The position numbers and the translations under genes were made by a program. DNA of 54,411 nt, taken from positions 1-54,411 of the forward strand of contig JBOHRN010000041.1 in the NCBI GenBank assembly GCA_050732775.1, written 5' to 3'. Origin of the DNA: JBOHRN01 sp050732775. GTDB lineage: Bacteria; Gemmatimonadota; Gemmatimonadetes; Longimicrobiales; Longimicrobiaceae. The notes below the pieces were generated by a model that was given only the letters and a program-made list of their open reading frames with translations, was not told the DNA's origin and did not search any database. Positions 1-10,019 of the stretch are shown one piece after another. Position 1 is the stretch's first letter. Each line of letters begins with the position of its first letter.

Positions 1-369
1 GTTCTGCGGCAGCCCGTCGTCCCACTCGGGAAAGAAGTCGAAAAAGCCGTCTACCTCAACCGGAAGCTTGGACGGCCAGTACGCCCCGTGCAGCCTTACC
101 CCCCAGTTGGGGCTGAACCAGTAGGTGGCTGAAGCCCCGAAGATGGGGGCCAGCCCGATGCCGTACTCCTGCTCGTCCCCCGCGGCGGTAAGCTCTCCGT
201 CCTGGACCGTGAAGGGCTGGCTCGAATACCAGGGGCTGGTCAGAGACCCGCCCGCGTACAGATTCAGGTCGAACTGGCTCACCACCCGGTCGACGAACTG
301 GGCTTCTGCTCCGGGCGCGGCTCCCACCGTCAGGATGGCCGCTACCAGCGCGGCGAATGCTCGTTTCAT
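1..369 (-). CDS. Secreted, probably outer-membrane beta-barrel protein (N-terminal part)
   Basis: The gene runs off the left edge, so only the first 123 residues are visible. They open with a typical Sec signal peptide: a Lys-Arg start, a hydrophobic stretch rich in Ala, Leu and Val, and a likely cleavage after AEA near residue 23. The mature part alternates aromatic and polar residues (for example WFSPNWGVRLHGAYW), as in small outer-membrane barrels of the OmpW/OmpA type. I cannot assign a family. The ATG at 369 is preceded by GGGGAGGG at a normal distance, which supports this start. It reads in the same direction as the ferritin-like genes, with 169 bases between them. Confidence 0.6.
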   Translation of the reverse strand, partial: MKRAFAALVAAILTVGAAPGAEAQFVDRVVSQFDLNLYAGGSLTSPWYSSQPFTVQDGELTAAGDEQEYGIGLAPIFGASATYWFSPNWGVRLHGAYWPSKLPVEVDGFFDFFPEWDDGLPQN

Positions 370-447
370 GGATACCCTCCCCTTAATAGCGCGTGTGGTT
401 TCGTCGTTTGTGGCCAAGAGGCGCCGGATAACCGCGTCCTTCATCTA

Positions 448-477
448 AGTCTACCGCTTCGTCGGGTTCGGAGACAA
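448..477 (-). promoter_or_regulatory. Candidate sigma70-type promoter for the secreted protein
   Basis: On the minus strand TTGTCT (472-477) and TAGACT (448-453) are separated by 18 bases and lie about 80 bases upstream of the ATG at 369. Both hexamers are only partial matches, so this is a weak call. Nothing else is recognisable in the 370-538 gap. Confidence 0.25.
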
Positions 478-538
478 AAGCCGGTATCGGAGTCCGAGAC
501 GTGGCCCCTTGCGGTAACCAAGCTACCCGGCGCGCGTC

Positions 539-1423
539 TTAAGCCGTCTGATCGCCTTCGATGAACGGATCCACGATGGCGAGCACCGCGTCTATGTCCA
601 AGGGCTCGTCAAAGGATTCGGTGGCCGCGCTGCTACTCACCCCCGCGGCCGTCATGACGTTGACGCCACCCTGAATAACGTTATCCTCGGCCGGGTAGAC
701 GTCCGGATTGGTGCCGGCGTCGTAGACCGGTTGGGTCTCCTGCGGCATGTTGGTGCCGCGGTCGTTCCCGGTAATCCACCCCTTCTGGGGTGCCAGCTCG
801 GGCGCGCCGAATCTGTAGCCCCGCAAACGGCGAACCTCGGAGGCGTGGCGCGCTTCCACTGAGTGGATGGAGAGGGCGGCGGCCAGGGTCGCATCGTCGT
901 CGATGAGCACGGGAGCGCCCCCCTTGTACGCCCGCACCCCGGTGTCCTCGAACGCCTGCGCGAGGGCCAGGAAGTCTTCGTAGTCGTTGAAGGGGTCAAA
1001 GGGACCGGCACCGGAACCGTCGCCCCCGGTGAAGTCGAAGTTCGGCTTCGCTTCGTCCTCGCTGAGTCCGAGTGCCTCTTCGAGGAAGCGCACGTGGGCA
1101 ACTTCGTGGTCCCTGATGGTGACGAAGATGGCGTCGTCTTCGCCCGCGATCACGCCCGAGTCGACTCCCTGCACGTAGAACTCGGCCTCCAGGTACTCCA
1201 GCGTGAGGGCAAACTCGAGCACGTCTTGCGGCGTGGCGTTATGGTTCGCCAGGATGCGCTGCGCCCGGGCCTTCTTGGCCGCCGCCGCCAAGAAAGCCGG
1301 CACCGAGGCGGCCACCACTCCGGCCCCCCACTTGCCGGCCCCGCGCAAAGCGTCGCGCCGGGAGCCCAACCTCTCCAGGTCGAGGGTCCCCAGGTTATCG
1401 ATCTGTCGGATGATCTTGTTCAT
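539..1423 (-). CDS. Tat-exported ferritin-like diiron protein (long paralogue)
   Basis: A 294-residue protein of the ferritin-like domain family often annotated Ferritin_2. An N-terminal SRRDALRG (about residues 21-28) followed by a hydrophobic stretch and KARAQ looks like a twin-arginine signal. Candidate diiron ligands are intact: Glu in LEYLEAEFY (about 76-83), DHEVAH (105-110), Glu in AFEDTGVRAY (about 159) and SVEARH (about 188-193). Relative to its neighbour it carries an extra stretch of roughly 60 residues after the fourth helix. It ends in a motif (FDEPLDIDAVLAIVDPFI) that is also found in the neighbour. The ATG at 1423 has AGGAGA upstream. The physiological role is unknown; stress or desiccation functions have been proposed for relatives. 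Confidence 0.8.
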   Translation of the reverse strand: MNKIIRQIDNLGTLDLERLGSRRDALRGAGKWGAGVVAASVPAFLAAAAKKARAQRILANHNATPQDVLEFALTLEYLEAEFYVQGVDSGVIAGEDDAIFVTIRDHEVAHVRFLEEALGLSEDEAKPNFDFTGGDGSGAGPFDPFNDYEDFLALAQAFEDTGVRAYKGGAPVLIDDDATLAAALSIHSVEARHASEVRRLRGYRFGAPELAPQKGWITGNDRGTNMPQETQPVYDAGTNPDVYPAEDNVIQGGVNVMTAAGVSSSAATESFDEPLDIDAVLAIVDPFIEGDQTA

Positions 1424-1462
1424 GACTCGTGTCTCCTAGATGATTTCGTATGGGCACGGCGT

Positions 1463-2212
1463 TTAGACGCCGGTGAGCGTGATCTCGTTGGCGATGAACG
1501 GCTGGGCCGCGTCCAGGACCGACTGCGGATCCAGCCCCTCGTCGAAGGCGAAGGGCGCGAACGACGAGCCACCCTCTCCCTGCTCGCCGCTCTTGGGCGC
1601 GATCAGGTCGCGGATCGCGGAGGCGTGACGTGCTTCCACCGACACTATCTTGCCAGCCAGAACCAAGAAGTCGGCGCTCTGCAGGAAGGGTCCCGCGCCG
1701 TTATAAGCCCGCACTCCCAGATCCTCGAAGGTGCGCGCCGTGACCAGCACGCTGTCGCGGCTGCCGAAGTCGATGGCGCTGAAGTCAACCGTCAGGTCGA
1801 TGATGGCGTTGCCCGCTAGGGCGGTCCGGAAGAACTCCCGGTGGGCCACTTCGTGGTCGCGCAAATCGATCAGGACCCGTTGCTCCTCGGTGGTCGCGCC
1901 GCTATAGAAGCCGCGCGCCACCTGGATGTAGAAGGCCGCCTCGAGCTGCTCCAGGGCGTAGGCGAAGTTCAGGACGCCGGTGTCGTTGCTGAGGTCGATG
2001 GTGACCGATTCGGGGGGAGGGGGCACCTCTTCAATGATGGTATCGGGAGGGGTGACCTCCACGATGGTCTGGGTCTCCTCGTCACAGCCGACCACCACCA
2101 GGGTGGCAACGCCCGCGCCAGTGTACTTCAGGAAGTCTCGGCGGTCGGCGCGCCGCGTCAGGACCTCCAGCAAGTTCGAGTCGCCGAGTACCGGCGTTTC
2201 AATCTTCGACAT
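1463..2212 (-). CDS. Tat-exported ferritin-like lipoprotein (short paralogue)
   Basis: A 249-residue paralogue of the next gene, 39 bases upstream of it and probably in the same transcript. The leader has RRDFLKYTG (about 24-32), then a hydrophobic run ending in VVVGC, so Cys43 looks like a lipobox cysteine behind a twin-arginine motif. A Pro/Glu-rich linker (about 52-68) leads to the four-helix domain with candidate iron ligands in LEQLEAAFY, DHEVAH (119-124), TFEDLGVRAY and SVEARH (192-196). The start is supported by GGAGAA about seven bases before the ATG. It should be membrane-anchored, unlike its partner, which appears to be soluble after cleavage. Confidence 0.8.
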   Translation of the reverse strand: MSKIETPVLGDSNLLEVLTRRADRRDFLKYTGAGVATLVVVGCDEETQTIVEVTPPDTIIEEVPPPPESVTIDLSNDTGVLNFAYALEQLEAAFYIQVARGFYSGATTEEQRVLIDLRDHEVAHREFFRTALAGNAIIDLTVDFSAIDFGSRDSVLVTARTFEDLGVRAYNGAGPFLQSADFLVLAGKIVSVEARHASAIRDLIAPKSGEQGEGGSSFAPFAFDEGLDPQSVLDAAQPFIANEITLTGV

Positions 2213-2410
2213 GCTGCTTCTCCGTTCGGGTTACTCCCTCTCGACGACTCCACCGTGGAGGCGCCGGCGGCCACTCGCTAGCGGTGCGGGCATGGCCAGT
2301 GCTGCCGTCACATGAGGGTTACGACGGCTAAGCGGCGAACGGATGCATACCGACTGATGGCTTTCCGGGCGTAACGGTACGGTGGAAAAAAAGGGAGAAT
2401 TAGCGGGGCT

Positions 2411-2761
2411 TCAGTGGGTCTCTTCGTAGATGCGTTCGGCCACGGAGGGAACGACCCCGGTGGCCTCGGCCAACTCGGATGGTAGGGCCTGGCGCAAGCT
2501 CCAAAGGGTCTCGTAGCGGTCGACCAGGGCGCGGATGGTCTCCGGCTCGAGCCCCTCGATCCGCTCCAGCCGGAGGGCAAGCCGTTCCCTTTCCAGCTGG
2601 GGCCCCGAGCGGTCGGCGCCGCGGCCGCGGGTGGCCAGGTAGTCGAGAAAGCTTTCCCAGTCCCGGTCGTCCCACCCTCGGGGGCGGGCCCCCGCGAACG
2701 CGCGCAGATCCTCGCCCAGGTCGAGCTTGCGGTGCGTGAACGGTGGTGTCTCTTTCTTCAC
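2411..2761 (-). CDS. Small helix-hairpin-helix-like hypothetical protein
   Basis: A 116-residue protein starting at GTG 2761, 38 bases after the end of glgB. The second half, from about residue 67, reads IEGLEPETIRALVDRY, followed by a second helical unit ending in GVVPSVAERIYEE. This pattern resembles a pair of helix-hairpin-helix units (turns at GLEP and GVVP), as seen in the C-termini of nucleic-acid-binding proteins such as UvrC or RuvA. The first half is rich in charged residues and has no recognised domain. There is no signal peptide or membrane segment. The function is not known, and co-transcription with glgB need not mean shared function. Confidence 0.6.
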   Translation of the reverse strand: MKKETPPFTHRKLDLGEDLRAFAGARPRGWDDRDWESFLDYLATRGRGADRSGPQLERERLALRLERIEGLEPETIRALVDRYETLWSLRQALPSELAEATGVVPSVAERIYEETH

Positions 2762-2799
2762 GGCTGGAGGGGGATGAAAGTTCCGGGCCGGGCGGTGGC

Positions 2800-4662
<1,863 letters not shown>

Positions 4663-4667
4663 CTTTG

Positions 4668-5810
4668 CTACGCCCGCGCCGCGACCCGCTCCAGCTTTCT
4701 CTCGATGGTCTGCAAAAGCCGCCGAAAAGGCTGGGCAAACTTTTCCACCCCCTCTTCCTGGAGCCGGGCCGTGATCTGGTCCAGGGAGACACCGAGCCCC
4801 TCCAGGGCAGCCAACTCGCGGCGGGCGTCGGCGAGGTCGAGGTCAACGGTGCGGCGGACCACGCCGTGGTCGAAAAACGCCTCCAAGGTGTCGAGCGGCA
4901 TGGTGTTGACGGTGTCCGGGCCGATCAAGGCCTCCACGTAGAGGGTGTCTGAATAGCTAGGGTTCTTGGTCGAGGTGCTGGCCCAGAGCGGCCGCTGCAC
5001 CCGCGCGCCCTCCTTGACCAGAGCCCCGAAGCGCTCGCCGCCGAAGACTTCTCGGAAACGGGCGTAAGCGAGCCGGGCGTTGGCCACGGCGATCCTGCCC
5101 TGGAGCGACCGGGCCGCCTCTGCCCGCTCTCCCTCCGTCTCCCTGGCTACCTGGTCGAGCTCCTGGTCCACGGCGGAGTCTACCCGGGAAACGAAGAACG
5201 ACGCCACCGACGCCACGCCCGAGAGGTCTTTACCCGCGTGGAGCAAGCCCTCCAGCCCCCGCAGGTACGCCTCCATGACCCGCTCGTAAACCGAGCTAGA
5301 AAAAAGCAGGGTGACGTTTACGTTGACCCCCCCGGCGATGAGCCGCTCGACCGCCTCCGTGCCGGCCCCGGTGCCCGGTACCTTGATCATCAGGTTACGG
5401 CGGTCGACGGCCGACCAGAGCCGACCGGCCTCGGCCACGGTGGCGTCGGTGTCGTGAGCCAGCTCGGGAGAGACCTCCAGGGAGACGAAACCGTCTCCTC
5501 CCCCGGTGGCTTGGTAGAGCGGGCGGAAGATGTCGGCGGCGCGCTGGATGTCCTCAACGGCCAGCCGCTCGTAAACCTCTTGGGGCGTGGCGCCGGAGCC
5601 GGCCAGCGCCTCGAGGGCGGGGCCGTAATCGTCACTCCCGGTGATGGCCTGCTCGAAGATGGCGGGGTTAGAGGTCACGCCCCGGAGGTCGTACTCGCGC
5701 ATCATCCTCTCCAGGGAGCCGTCCTCTAGCATGCCCCGGCTGATATAGTCGAGCCAGACGCTCTGGCCCTCCTGTTGGAGCCGTTGGAGCGGATTCGTAC
5801 CGGTGTTCAT
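4668..5810 (-). CDS. tal: Transaldolase
   Basis: A transaldolase of 380 residues acting in the non-oxidative pentose phosphate pathway, where it moves a dihydroxyacetone unit between sugar phosphates. Visible family signatures are GVTSNPAIFEQAI (about 44-56), the Schiff-base lysine in LMIKVPGT (about Lys143) and the late WASTSTKNPSYSDTLY segment. The length suits the longer bacterial class that includes actinobacterial and cyanobacterial enzymes. I chose the ATG at 5810; an in-frame TTG at 5831 would add a proline-rich MHPPPPP extension with no support. It sits between transketolase (38 bases upstream) and glgB (six bases downstream), a sensible carbohydrate cluster. Confidence 0.93.
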   Translation of the reverse strand: MNTGTNPLQRLQQEGQSVWLDYISRGMLEDGSLERMMREYDLRGVTSNPAIFEQAITGSDDYGPALEALAGSGATPQEVYERLAVEDIQRAADIFRPLYQATGGGDGFVSLEVSPELAHDTDATVAEAGRLWSAVDRRNLMIKVPGTGAGTEAVERLIAGGVNVNVTLLFSSSVYERVMEAYLRGLEGLLHAGKDLSGVASVASFFVSRVDSAVDQELDQVARETEGERAEAARSLQGRIAVANARLAYARFREVFGGERFGALVKEGARVQRPLWASTSTKNPSYSDTLYVEALIGPDTVNTMPLDTLEAFFDHGVVRRTVDLDLADARRELAALEGLGVSLDQITARLQEEGVEKFAQPFRRLLQTIERKLERVAARA

Positions 5811-5847
5811 GGGCGGGGGAGGTGGATGCAAGACGCGGGCGAGGGGG

Positions 5848-7887
5848 TCAGCTGGCGAGCACGCGCCGGGCCGCCCGGGCCACGTTGGCGGCCGTGATGC
5901 CTAGCTCCTCCAAGACTCGCTGATGCGGTGCCGAGTGGCCAAAGTCACCGATCCCGACGACTTCTCCCTCTGGCCCCACCCAGCGGTGCCACCCCATCGG
6001 CCCGGCCGCCTCTACCGAGACCCGCGCCCTTACTTGGGGCAAGAGCACGGCGTCCCGGTACTGCTTGGGCTGCCGCTCGAACACCGCCCAGCTGGGCATG
6101 GAAACAACGCGCACACCGACCCCCTCTCGCGAGAGCTGCTCGCGCGCCTCCAGAGCCACCGCGACCTCCGAGCCGGTAGCGATGATAATCACCTCGGGCA
6201 ACGGGCTTCCCGCCTCGGGTGGCTCGGCGTCGGCCAGGACGTAGGCGCCCCGGTGCAGCCCTTCGGCGGCGGCGAAACGGGCACGGTCGAGGTGCGGCAC
6301 GCTCTGCCGCGTGAGCGCCAGAAAGACGGGGCCGTCCCGGTACTGCATGGCGAAGCGCCACGCCTCCACGGTCTCGGCGGCGTCGGCAGGGCGCAGGTCC
6401 ACCAGTCCGGGTATGGCCCGCAGCGCGGCGAGCTGTTCGACCGGCTGGTGGGTAGGGCCATCTTCCCCCAACCCCACACTGTCGTGGGAGTAGACATAAA
6501 TCACCGGGGCCTTCATGAGCGCAGCCAGCCGCACCGCCGGGCGCATGTAGTCCGAGAAGATCAGGAAAGTGCCACCGTAAGGGCGTACCCCTCCGTGCAG
6601 CGCCATACCGTTCATGACCGAAGCCATGCCGTGCTCGCGCACCCCGAAGTAGAGGTTCCGGGCCGCGTAGTCGCCCGGTCCGAAGTCTCCCTCGCCCGCT
6701 AGCAACGTCTTGTTAGAACCGGCCAGGTCGGCCGAGCCGCCGATCAGCCAAGGGACCCGCTTGGCGATAGCGCCCAGCGCCTGGCCCGAACTGGCCCGCG
6801 TGGCCATCGGTTTGTCCGCGGCCGTGAAACTCGGCAGATCCGCGTCCCACGCCTCGGGGAGCCGCCCTGCCAGGGCGTCCTCCAGGGCGCGGACCGGGTC
6901 GGGGTGGGCGCCTGCGTACGCCGACCACTTCTCTTGCCACGCCCGCTCCAACTCCCGCCCCCGCTCCGCGGCCCTTCCCATGTGCTCCAGCACCTCTTGC
7001 GGGACGTGGAACGGCTCGGCGTACTCCCACCCCAGGTTACGCTTGCTGGCCGCCACTTCGTCTTCGCCCAAGGGCTCTCCGTGAGCTTTGGCGGTCCCCG
7101 CCTTGTTGGGAGAGCCGAAGCCGATAACGGTTCGCACCCCGATCAGAGACGGGCGGGGGTCTTCTTGGGCCTGACAGATGGCGGCGTCCAGGGTTTCCAG
7201 GTCGTTGCCGTTTCCCACGTAGCGGGTGTGCCAGCCGTACGCCTCGAAGCGCCGGAGCGGATCTTCGGTAAAAGCCAGGTCGGTGGAGCCGTCGATGGTG
7301 ACGCGGTTGTCGTCCCAGAAATAAATCAGTTGGCCGAGCCGGAGGTGCCCGGCCAAGGAGGCGGCCTCGCTCGCCACCCCCTCCATCAAGTCTCCGTCCG
7401 AACAGATGGCGTAAACGCGGTGGTCGATGACCTGGTGGTCCGGCCGGTTATACACCGCCGCCAAGTGTCGCTCGGCGAGAGCCATCCCCACCCCGTTGGC
7501 GAAACCCTGGCCGAGCGGGCCGGTGGTGGTCTCTACCCCCGGCGTGAGGCCGTATTCGGGGTGGCCGGGGGTCTTGCTCCCCCACTGGCGGAACTCCTTG
7601 AGGTCTTCCAGGGAAAGGTCGTACCCGCTCAGGTGGAGGAGTGAGTAGAGGAGCATGGAGGCGTGCCCCGCCGAGAGCACGAAGCGGTCCCGGCCGGTCC
7701 ACTGCGGGTTGCTGGGGGAGTGGCGCAGGTGGCGGGTAAAGAGGAGGTAGCCGAGGGGCGCCAGCGCCATGGGAGTGCCGGGGTGGCCAGAATTAGCCCG
7801 TTGGACCGCGTCCATGGCCAGAGCGCGGACAGTGTTGATACAGAGTTTGTCCAGGGCCCTGTCTTCCAGCTCGGCGGTCTCCGTCAC
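5848..7887 (-). CDS. tkt: Transketolase
   Basis: A full-length 679-residue transketolase, the thiamine-diphosphate enzyme that moves two-carbon units in the pentose phosphate or Calvin pathway. It shows the N-terminal RALAMDAVQRANSGHPGTP signature (about 21-39), the ThDP motif from SDGDLMEG to FWDDN (about 163-194), and the pyrimidine-domain segment EDGPTHQPVEQLAALRAIP. The start is GTG at 7887. It lies directly upstream of transaldolase, with which it shares substrates, so the pair is probably one operon. A TATACT hexamer lies on the minus strand between this gene and the upstream dehydrogenase, but I see no convincing -35 for it. Confidence 0.95.
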   Translation of the reverse strand: MTETAELEDRALDKLCINTVRALAMDAVQRANSGHPGTPMALAPLGYLLFTRHLRHSPSNPQWTGRDRFVLSAGHASMLLYSLLHLSGYDLSLEDLKEFRQWGSKTPGHPEYGLTPGVETTTGPLGQGFANGVGMALAERHLAAVYNRPDHQVIDHRVYAICSDGDLMEGVASEAASLAGHLRLGQLIYFWDDNRVTIDGSTDLAFTEDPLRRFEAYGWHTRYVGNGNDLETLDAAICQAQEDPRPSLIGVRTVIGFGSPNKAGTAKAHGEPLGEDEVAASKRNLGWEYAEPFHVPQEVLEHMGRAAERGRELERAWQEKWSAYAGAHPDPVRALEDALAGRLPEAWDADLPSFTAADKPMATRASSGQALGAIAKRVPWLIGGSADLAGSNKTLLAGEGDFGPGDYAARNLYFGVREHGMASVMNGMALHGGVRPYGGTFLIFSDYMRPAVRLAALMKAPVIYVYSHDSVGLGEDGPTHQPVEQLAALRAIPGLVDLRPADAAETVEAWRFAMQYRDGPVFLALTRQSVPHLDRARFAAAEGLHRGAYVLADAEPPEAGSPLPEVIIIATGSEVAVALEAREQLSREGVGVRVVSMPSWAVFERQPKQYRDAVLLPQVRARVSVEAAGPMGWHRWVGPEGEVVGIGDFGHSAPHQRVLEELGITAANVARAARRVLAS

Positions 7888-7940
7888 TTAGAAGGCGTTG
7901 ATAAGGGCGGTGTCCAGGGACTCCAGTATACGAGTTCTGA

Positions 7941-9020
7941 TTACTCCTCGCCACGCCCTTCCAAGCGCCTCACGACGGCCGCGCCCGCCCCTTCGGTCGA
8001 AAGCTCGCCGCCCAGGTCGGGGGTGGTGTCTCCGTCGGCCACCGCTCCCGCCACCTCGTGCTCCACCCGCCCGGCCGCGGCGTCTTGCCCGAGGTGGCGA
8101 AGCATGAGGGCGGCCGAAAGGATGGCCCCGAACGGGTTGGCGCGGCCGCTGCCGACTAGGTCGGGAGCCGAGCCGTGTACCGGCTCGAAGAGGGAAACGC
8201 GGCCGGGGTTAAGGTTGGCCGAAGCCGCCAGTCCGAGCCCGCCCGCGAGCTGGGCCGCGAGGTCTGAGAGGATATCCCCGAAGAGATTACCGGTCACGAT
8301 CACCTGGTAGCGCTCGGGCCGCCGGATCAGATCCATCGCCAAAGCGTCCACGTACACCGCTTCGGATTCGACCTCCGGGTACTCTCCGGCAACTCCGGCA
8401 AACACCCGCCGCCAGAGCCCGCCCGCGTGCTCCATGGCGTTGGCCTTATCGGCCATGGTCACCCGCCCCAGACCCCGCTCCCGCGCGTGCTCGAAGGCGG
8501 CCCGGACCACGCGCTCCACCCCCATGCGGCTGTTTATGTCTTCCTGGATGGCCACCTCGTGCGGTGTTCCCGGCCGGAATACCCCTCCCACGCCCGTGTA
8601 CACTCCTTCGGTGTTCTCGCGGAAGATGGTAAAGTCAACGTCCCCGGGTCTCTTCCCCTTGAGGGGGGTGAGCCGTTCGTGGAGGAGCCGCACCGGGCGC
8701 AGGTTCACGTACAGGTCGAGCCGGAAGCGGAGCCCGAGGAGGATGTCGCGGGCGTGCTCGTTTCCCGGCACCCGCGGATCGCCCAGCGCGCCCAGAAGCA
8801 CGGCGTGATAGCTATCCCGCAGCTCGGCGAACTCCCCGTCGGTGATGGTCTCTCCAGTCTCCAAGTAGCGGTCCGCGCCCAGCGGCCACTCCACCAGCTC
8901 GAGCCCCAAGCCGTATAGCCGGTCCGCGCTTTCCAGCACTCTCACCGCCTCGCGGGTGACTTCTTTGCCGACGCCATCGCCCGGGATGACCGCCACCTTG
9001 AACGCTTGCTTTGCAGACAT
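7941..9020 (-). CDS. Isocitrate/isopropylmalate dehydrogenase family protein (substrate uncertain)
   Basis: A 359-residue NAD(P)-dependent beta-decarboxylating dehydrogenase. Family marks are AVIPGDGVGKEV (10-21), a substrate-site RENTEGVYTG (134-143), DKANAMEHAG (191-200), VTGNLFGDILSD (242-253) and the nucleotide site EPVHGSAPD (279-287). Automatic annotation would probably call it 3-isopropylmalate dehydrogenase. However, classical LeuB enzymes carry RELTGGIYFG at the specificity loop, whereas RENTEG is seen in isocitrate, homoisocitrate and tartrate dehydrogenases. No leuA, leuC or leuD is nearby to settle the matter. The start is ATG at 9020, with GGAG located at the end of the upstream gene. 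I am sure of the family but not of the substrate. Confidence 0.8.
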   Translation of the reverse strand: MSAKQAFKVAVIPGDGVGKEVTREAVRVLESADRLYGLGLELVEWPLGADRYLETGETITDGEFAELRDSYHAVLLGALGDPRVPGNEHARDILLGLRFRLDLYVNLRPVRLLHERLTPLKGKRPGDVDFTIFRENTEGVYTGVGGVFRPGTPHEVAIQEDINSRMGVERVVRAAFEHARERGLGRVTMADKANAMEHAGGLWRRVFAGVAGEYPEVESEAVYVDALAMDLIRRPERYQVIVTGNLFGDILSDLAAQLAGGLGLAASANLNPGRVSLFEPVHGSAPDLVGSGRANPFGAILSAALMLRHLGQDAAAGRVEHEVAGAVADGDTTPDLGGELSTEGAGAAVVRRLEGRGEE

Positions 9021-9026
9021 CTCGGC

Positions 9027-9464
9027 TCACTCCGTTACGATCGCCGTCCCCGCCACCCCGCCGGCCAGCGAGTGAAAGCGGTAGCGGCCGGGTAGAGCTC
9101 CCTCGAAGGAGAGCTGAAAGTAGTCGCCGGGGTTTACCAGCAGAGGGGGGTGAAACGCGCCCTGGCGCGCCAGGGCTTCATAACTCCCGGCCGGCACGCG
9201 GGCCGGATCGAAGCCAACCGCTTCGGGGTGGCGCGAGGTGTTGACGAAGCGGATCGCGTCGCCCGCTCGCAGAGTGACCCGGGACGGAAGGAAGCCCGGC
9301 TCTTCACCACCGGCGGCGACCCGGACCAGGTGTACGGTACCACCGCCGGGAAGCCGCTCCGGGGCGGCCACCACGCCCTTGGCCCCAGCCGCGTCGCCGT
9401 TGCCGCAGCTAGCTAAAGTGATAAGAAACGGTAGCAACCCCCCCAAAATTACCCGGCACGGCAT
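9027..9464 (-). CDS. Cupredoxin-like lipoprotein lacking the type 1 copper ligands
   Basis: A 145-residue protein with a lipoprotein signal ending in LASC (Cys20) and then a single plastocyanin-like domain: LPSRVTLRAGDAIRFVNTSRHPEAVGF, then a long loop, then GRYRFHSLAGGVAGTAIV. The overall pattern matches cupredoxins, where the last strand normally reads Y-x-F-x-C-x-x-H-x-G-M-x-G. Here the Cys, His and Met positions appear to be Ser132, Gly135 and Val137; only the early His79 remains. I chose the ATG at 9464 (GGAGG eight bases upstream) over an in-frame start 126 bases earlier that would bury the signal peptide. It follows the zinc-ribbon gene by one base. Confidence 0.7.
   Translation of the reverse strand: MPCRVILGGLLPFLITLASCGNGDAAGAKGVVAAPERLPGGGTVHLVRVAAGGEEPGFLPSRVTLRAGDAIRFVNTSRHPEAVGFDPARVPAGSYEALARQGAFHPPLLVNPGDYFQLSFEGALPGRYRFHSLAGGVAGTAIVTE
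9159..9176. repeat. 18-base perfect palindrome
   Basis: The sequence GCCCTGGCGCGCCAGGGC is its own reverse complement over 18 bases. It lies inside the cupredoxin-like gene, where it encodes part of EALARQGA. It could be chance in high-G+C DNA or a protein or hairpin site. Confidence 0.5.
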
Positions 9465-9465
9465 C

Positions 9466-10017
9466 TCACCCGCCTCCGCGAGACCTTCCGCACGACACGC
9501 AGTACTTCCATTCCGGCCGTAGCGCCGCACCACACCCAGAGCACGGTACCGGCCCCAACGGAGTGCCGCAGTGGGGACAGAAGTTGGCACGCCCGCCCCC
9601 GGGGAGCCGGGCGTCGCAACTGGGGCACGCCTGGCTCGTTTCCGGCTTGGCCGGAACGGCAGGCACCCGGTCCACCGCCGCCGGCTTAGTCAGGGGCGGC
9701 TCGCGAGCTCCCTCCAGAGTTACCCCCACGGCGGCGTAATCGCGGTATAGACCCACGATAGGGTTGGATGACTTGAGTTCGCGTTCGAACTCCTCTCGCA
9801 CCTGGGGGTGGTCTACCCGCAAGTAGCCCCGCTCGCCGGCCAGGAGCCGAAGGAGAACGTGCTCGTACTGGGGAAGCTCGGAAAAGCCCAGCTCCGAGCG
9901 GATAGTCCGGTAGGGGATCAAGTTTTGGTAGATCTCGGCGATGGTCACGGCGCCCTTCTCGCCGCCCCCGGGGAGGGCGTCGAGGAGCTTCTGGTAGAGG
10001 CGGTCCAGAGAGTCCAC
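9466..10017 (-). CDS. Double zinc-ribbon protein of unknown function
   Basis: A 183-residue protein with an alpha-helical N-terminal part (about 1-100) and a flexible Pro/Ala linker. Two C-terminal zinc ribbons follow: Cys131, 134, 147 and 150, then Cys159, 162, 173 and 176, in CPxC and CxxC spacing. Such tails usually bind zinc and mediate protein or nucleic-acid contacts. The N-terminal region, with EIYQNLIPYRTIRSELGFSE, does not match a family I can name. It starts with GTG at 10017, two bases after the stop of the TPR gene, and ends one base before the cupredoxin gene. The three are likely one transcript. Confidence 0.7.
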   Translation of the reverse strand: MDSLDRLYQKLLDALPGGGEKGAVTIAEIYQNLIPYRTIRSELGFSELPQYEHVLLRLLAGERGYLRVDHPQVREEFERELKSSNPIVGLYRDYAAVGVTLEGAREPPLTKPAAVDRVPAVPAKPETSQACPSCDARLPGGGRANFCPHCGTPLGPVPCSGCGAALRPEWKYCVSCGRSRGGG

Positions 10018-10019
10018 GT

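Noticed and set aside
863..1819. Long plus-strand open frame opposite the ferritin-like genes
   Set aside because: It spans two well-supported genes and their gap, has no family features, and is explained by the scarcity of stop codons in high-G+C DNA.
2386..2392. Run of seven T on the minus strand after the small gene at 2411-2761, considered as a terminator
   Set aside because: No stem precedes the run, so it lacks the hairpin of an intrinsic terminator.
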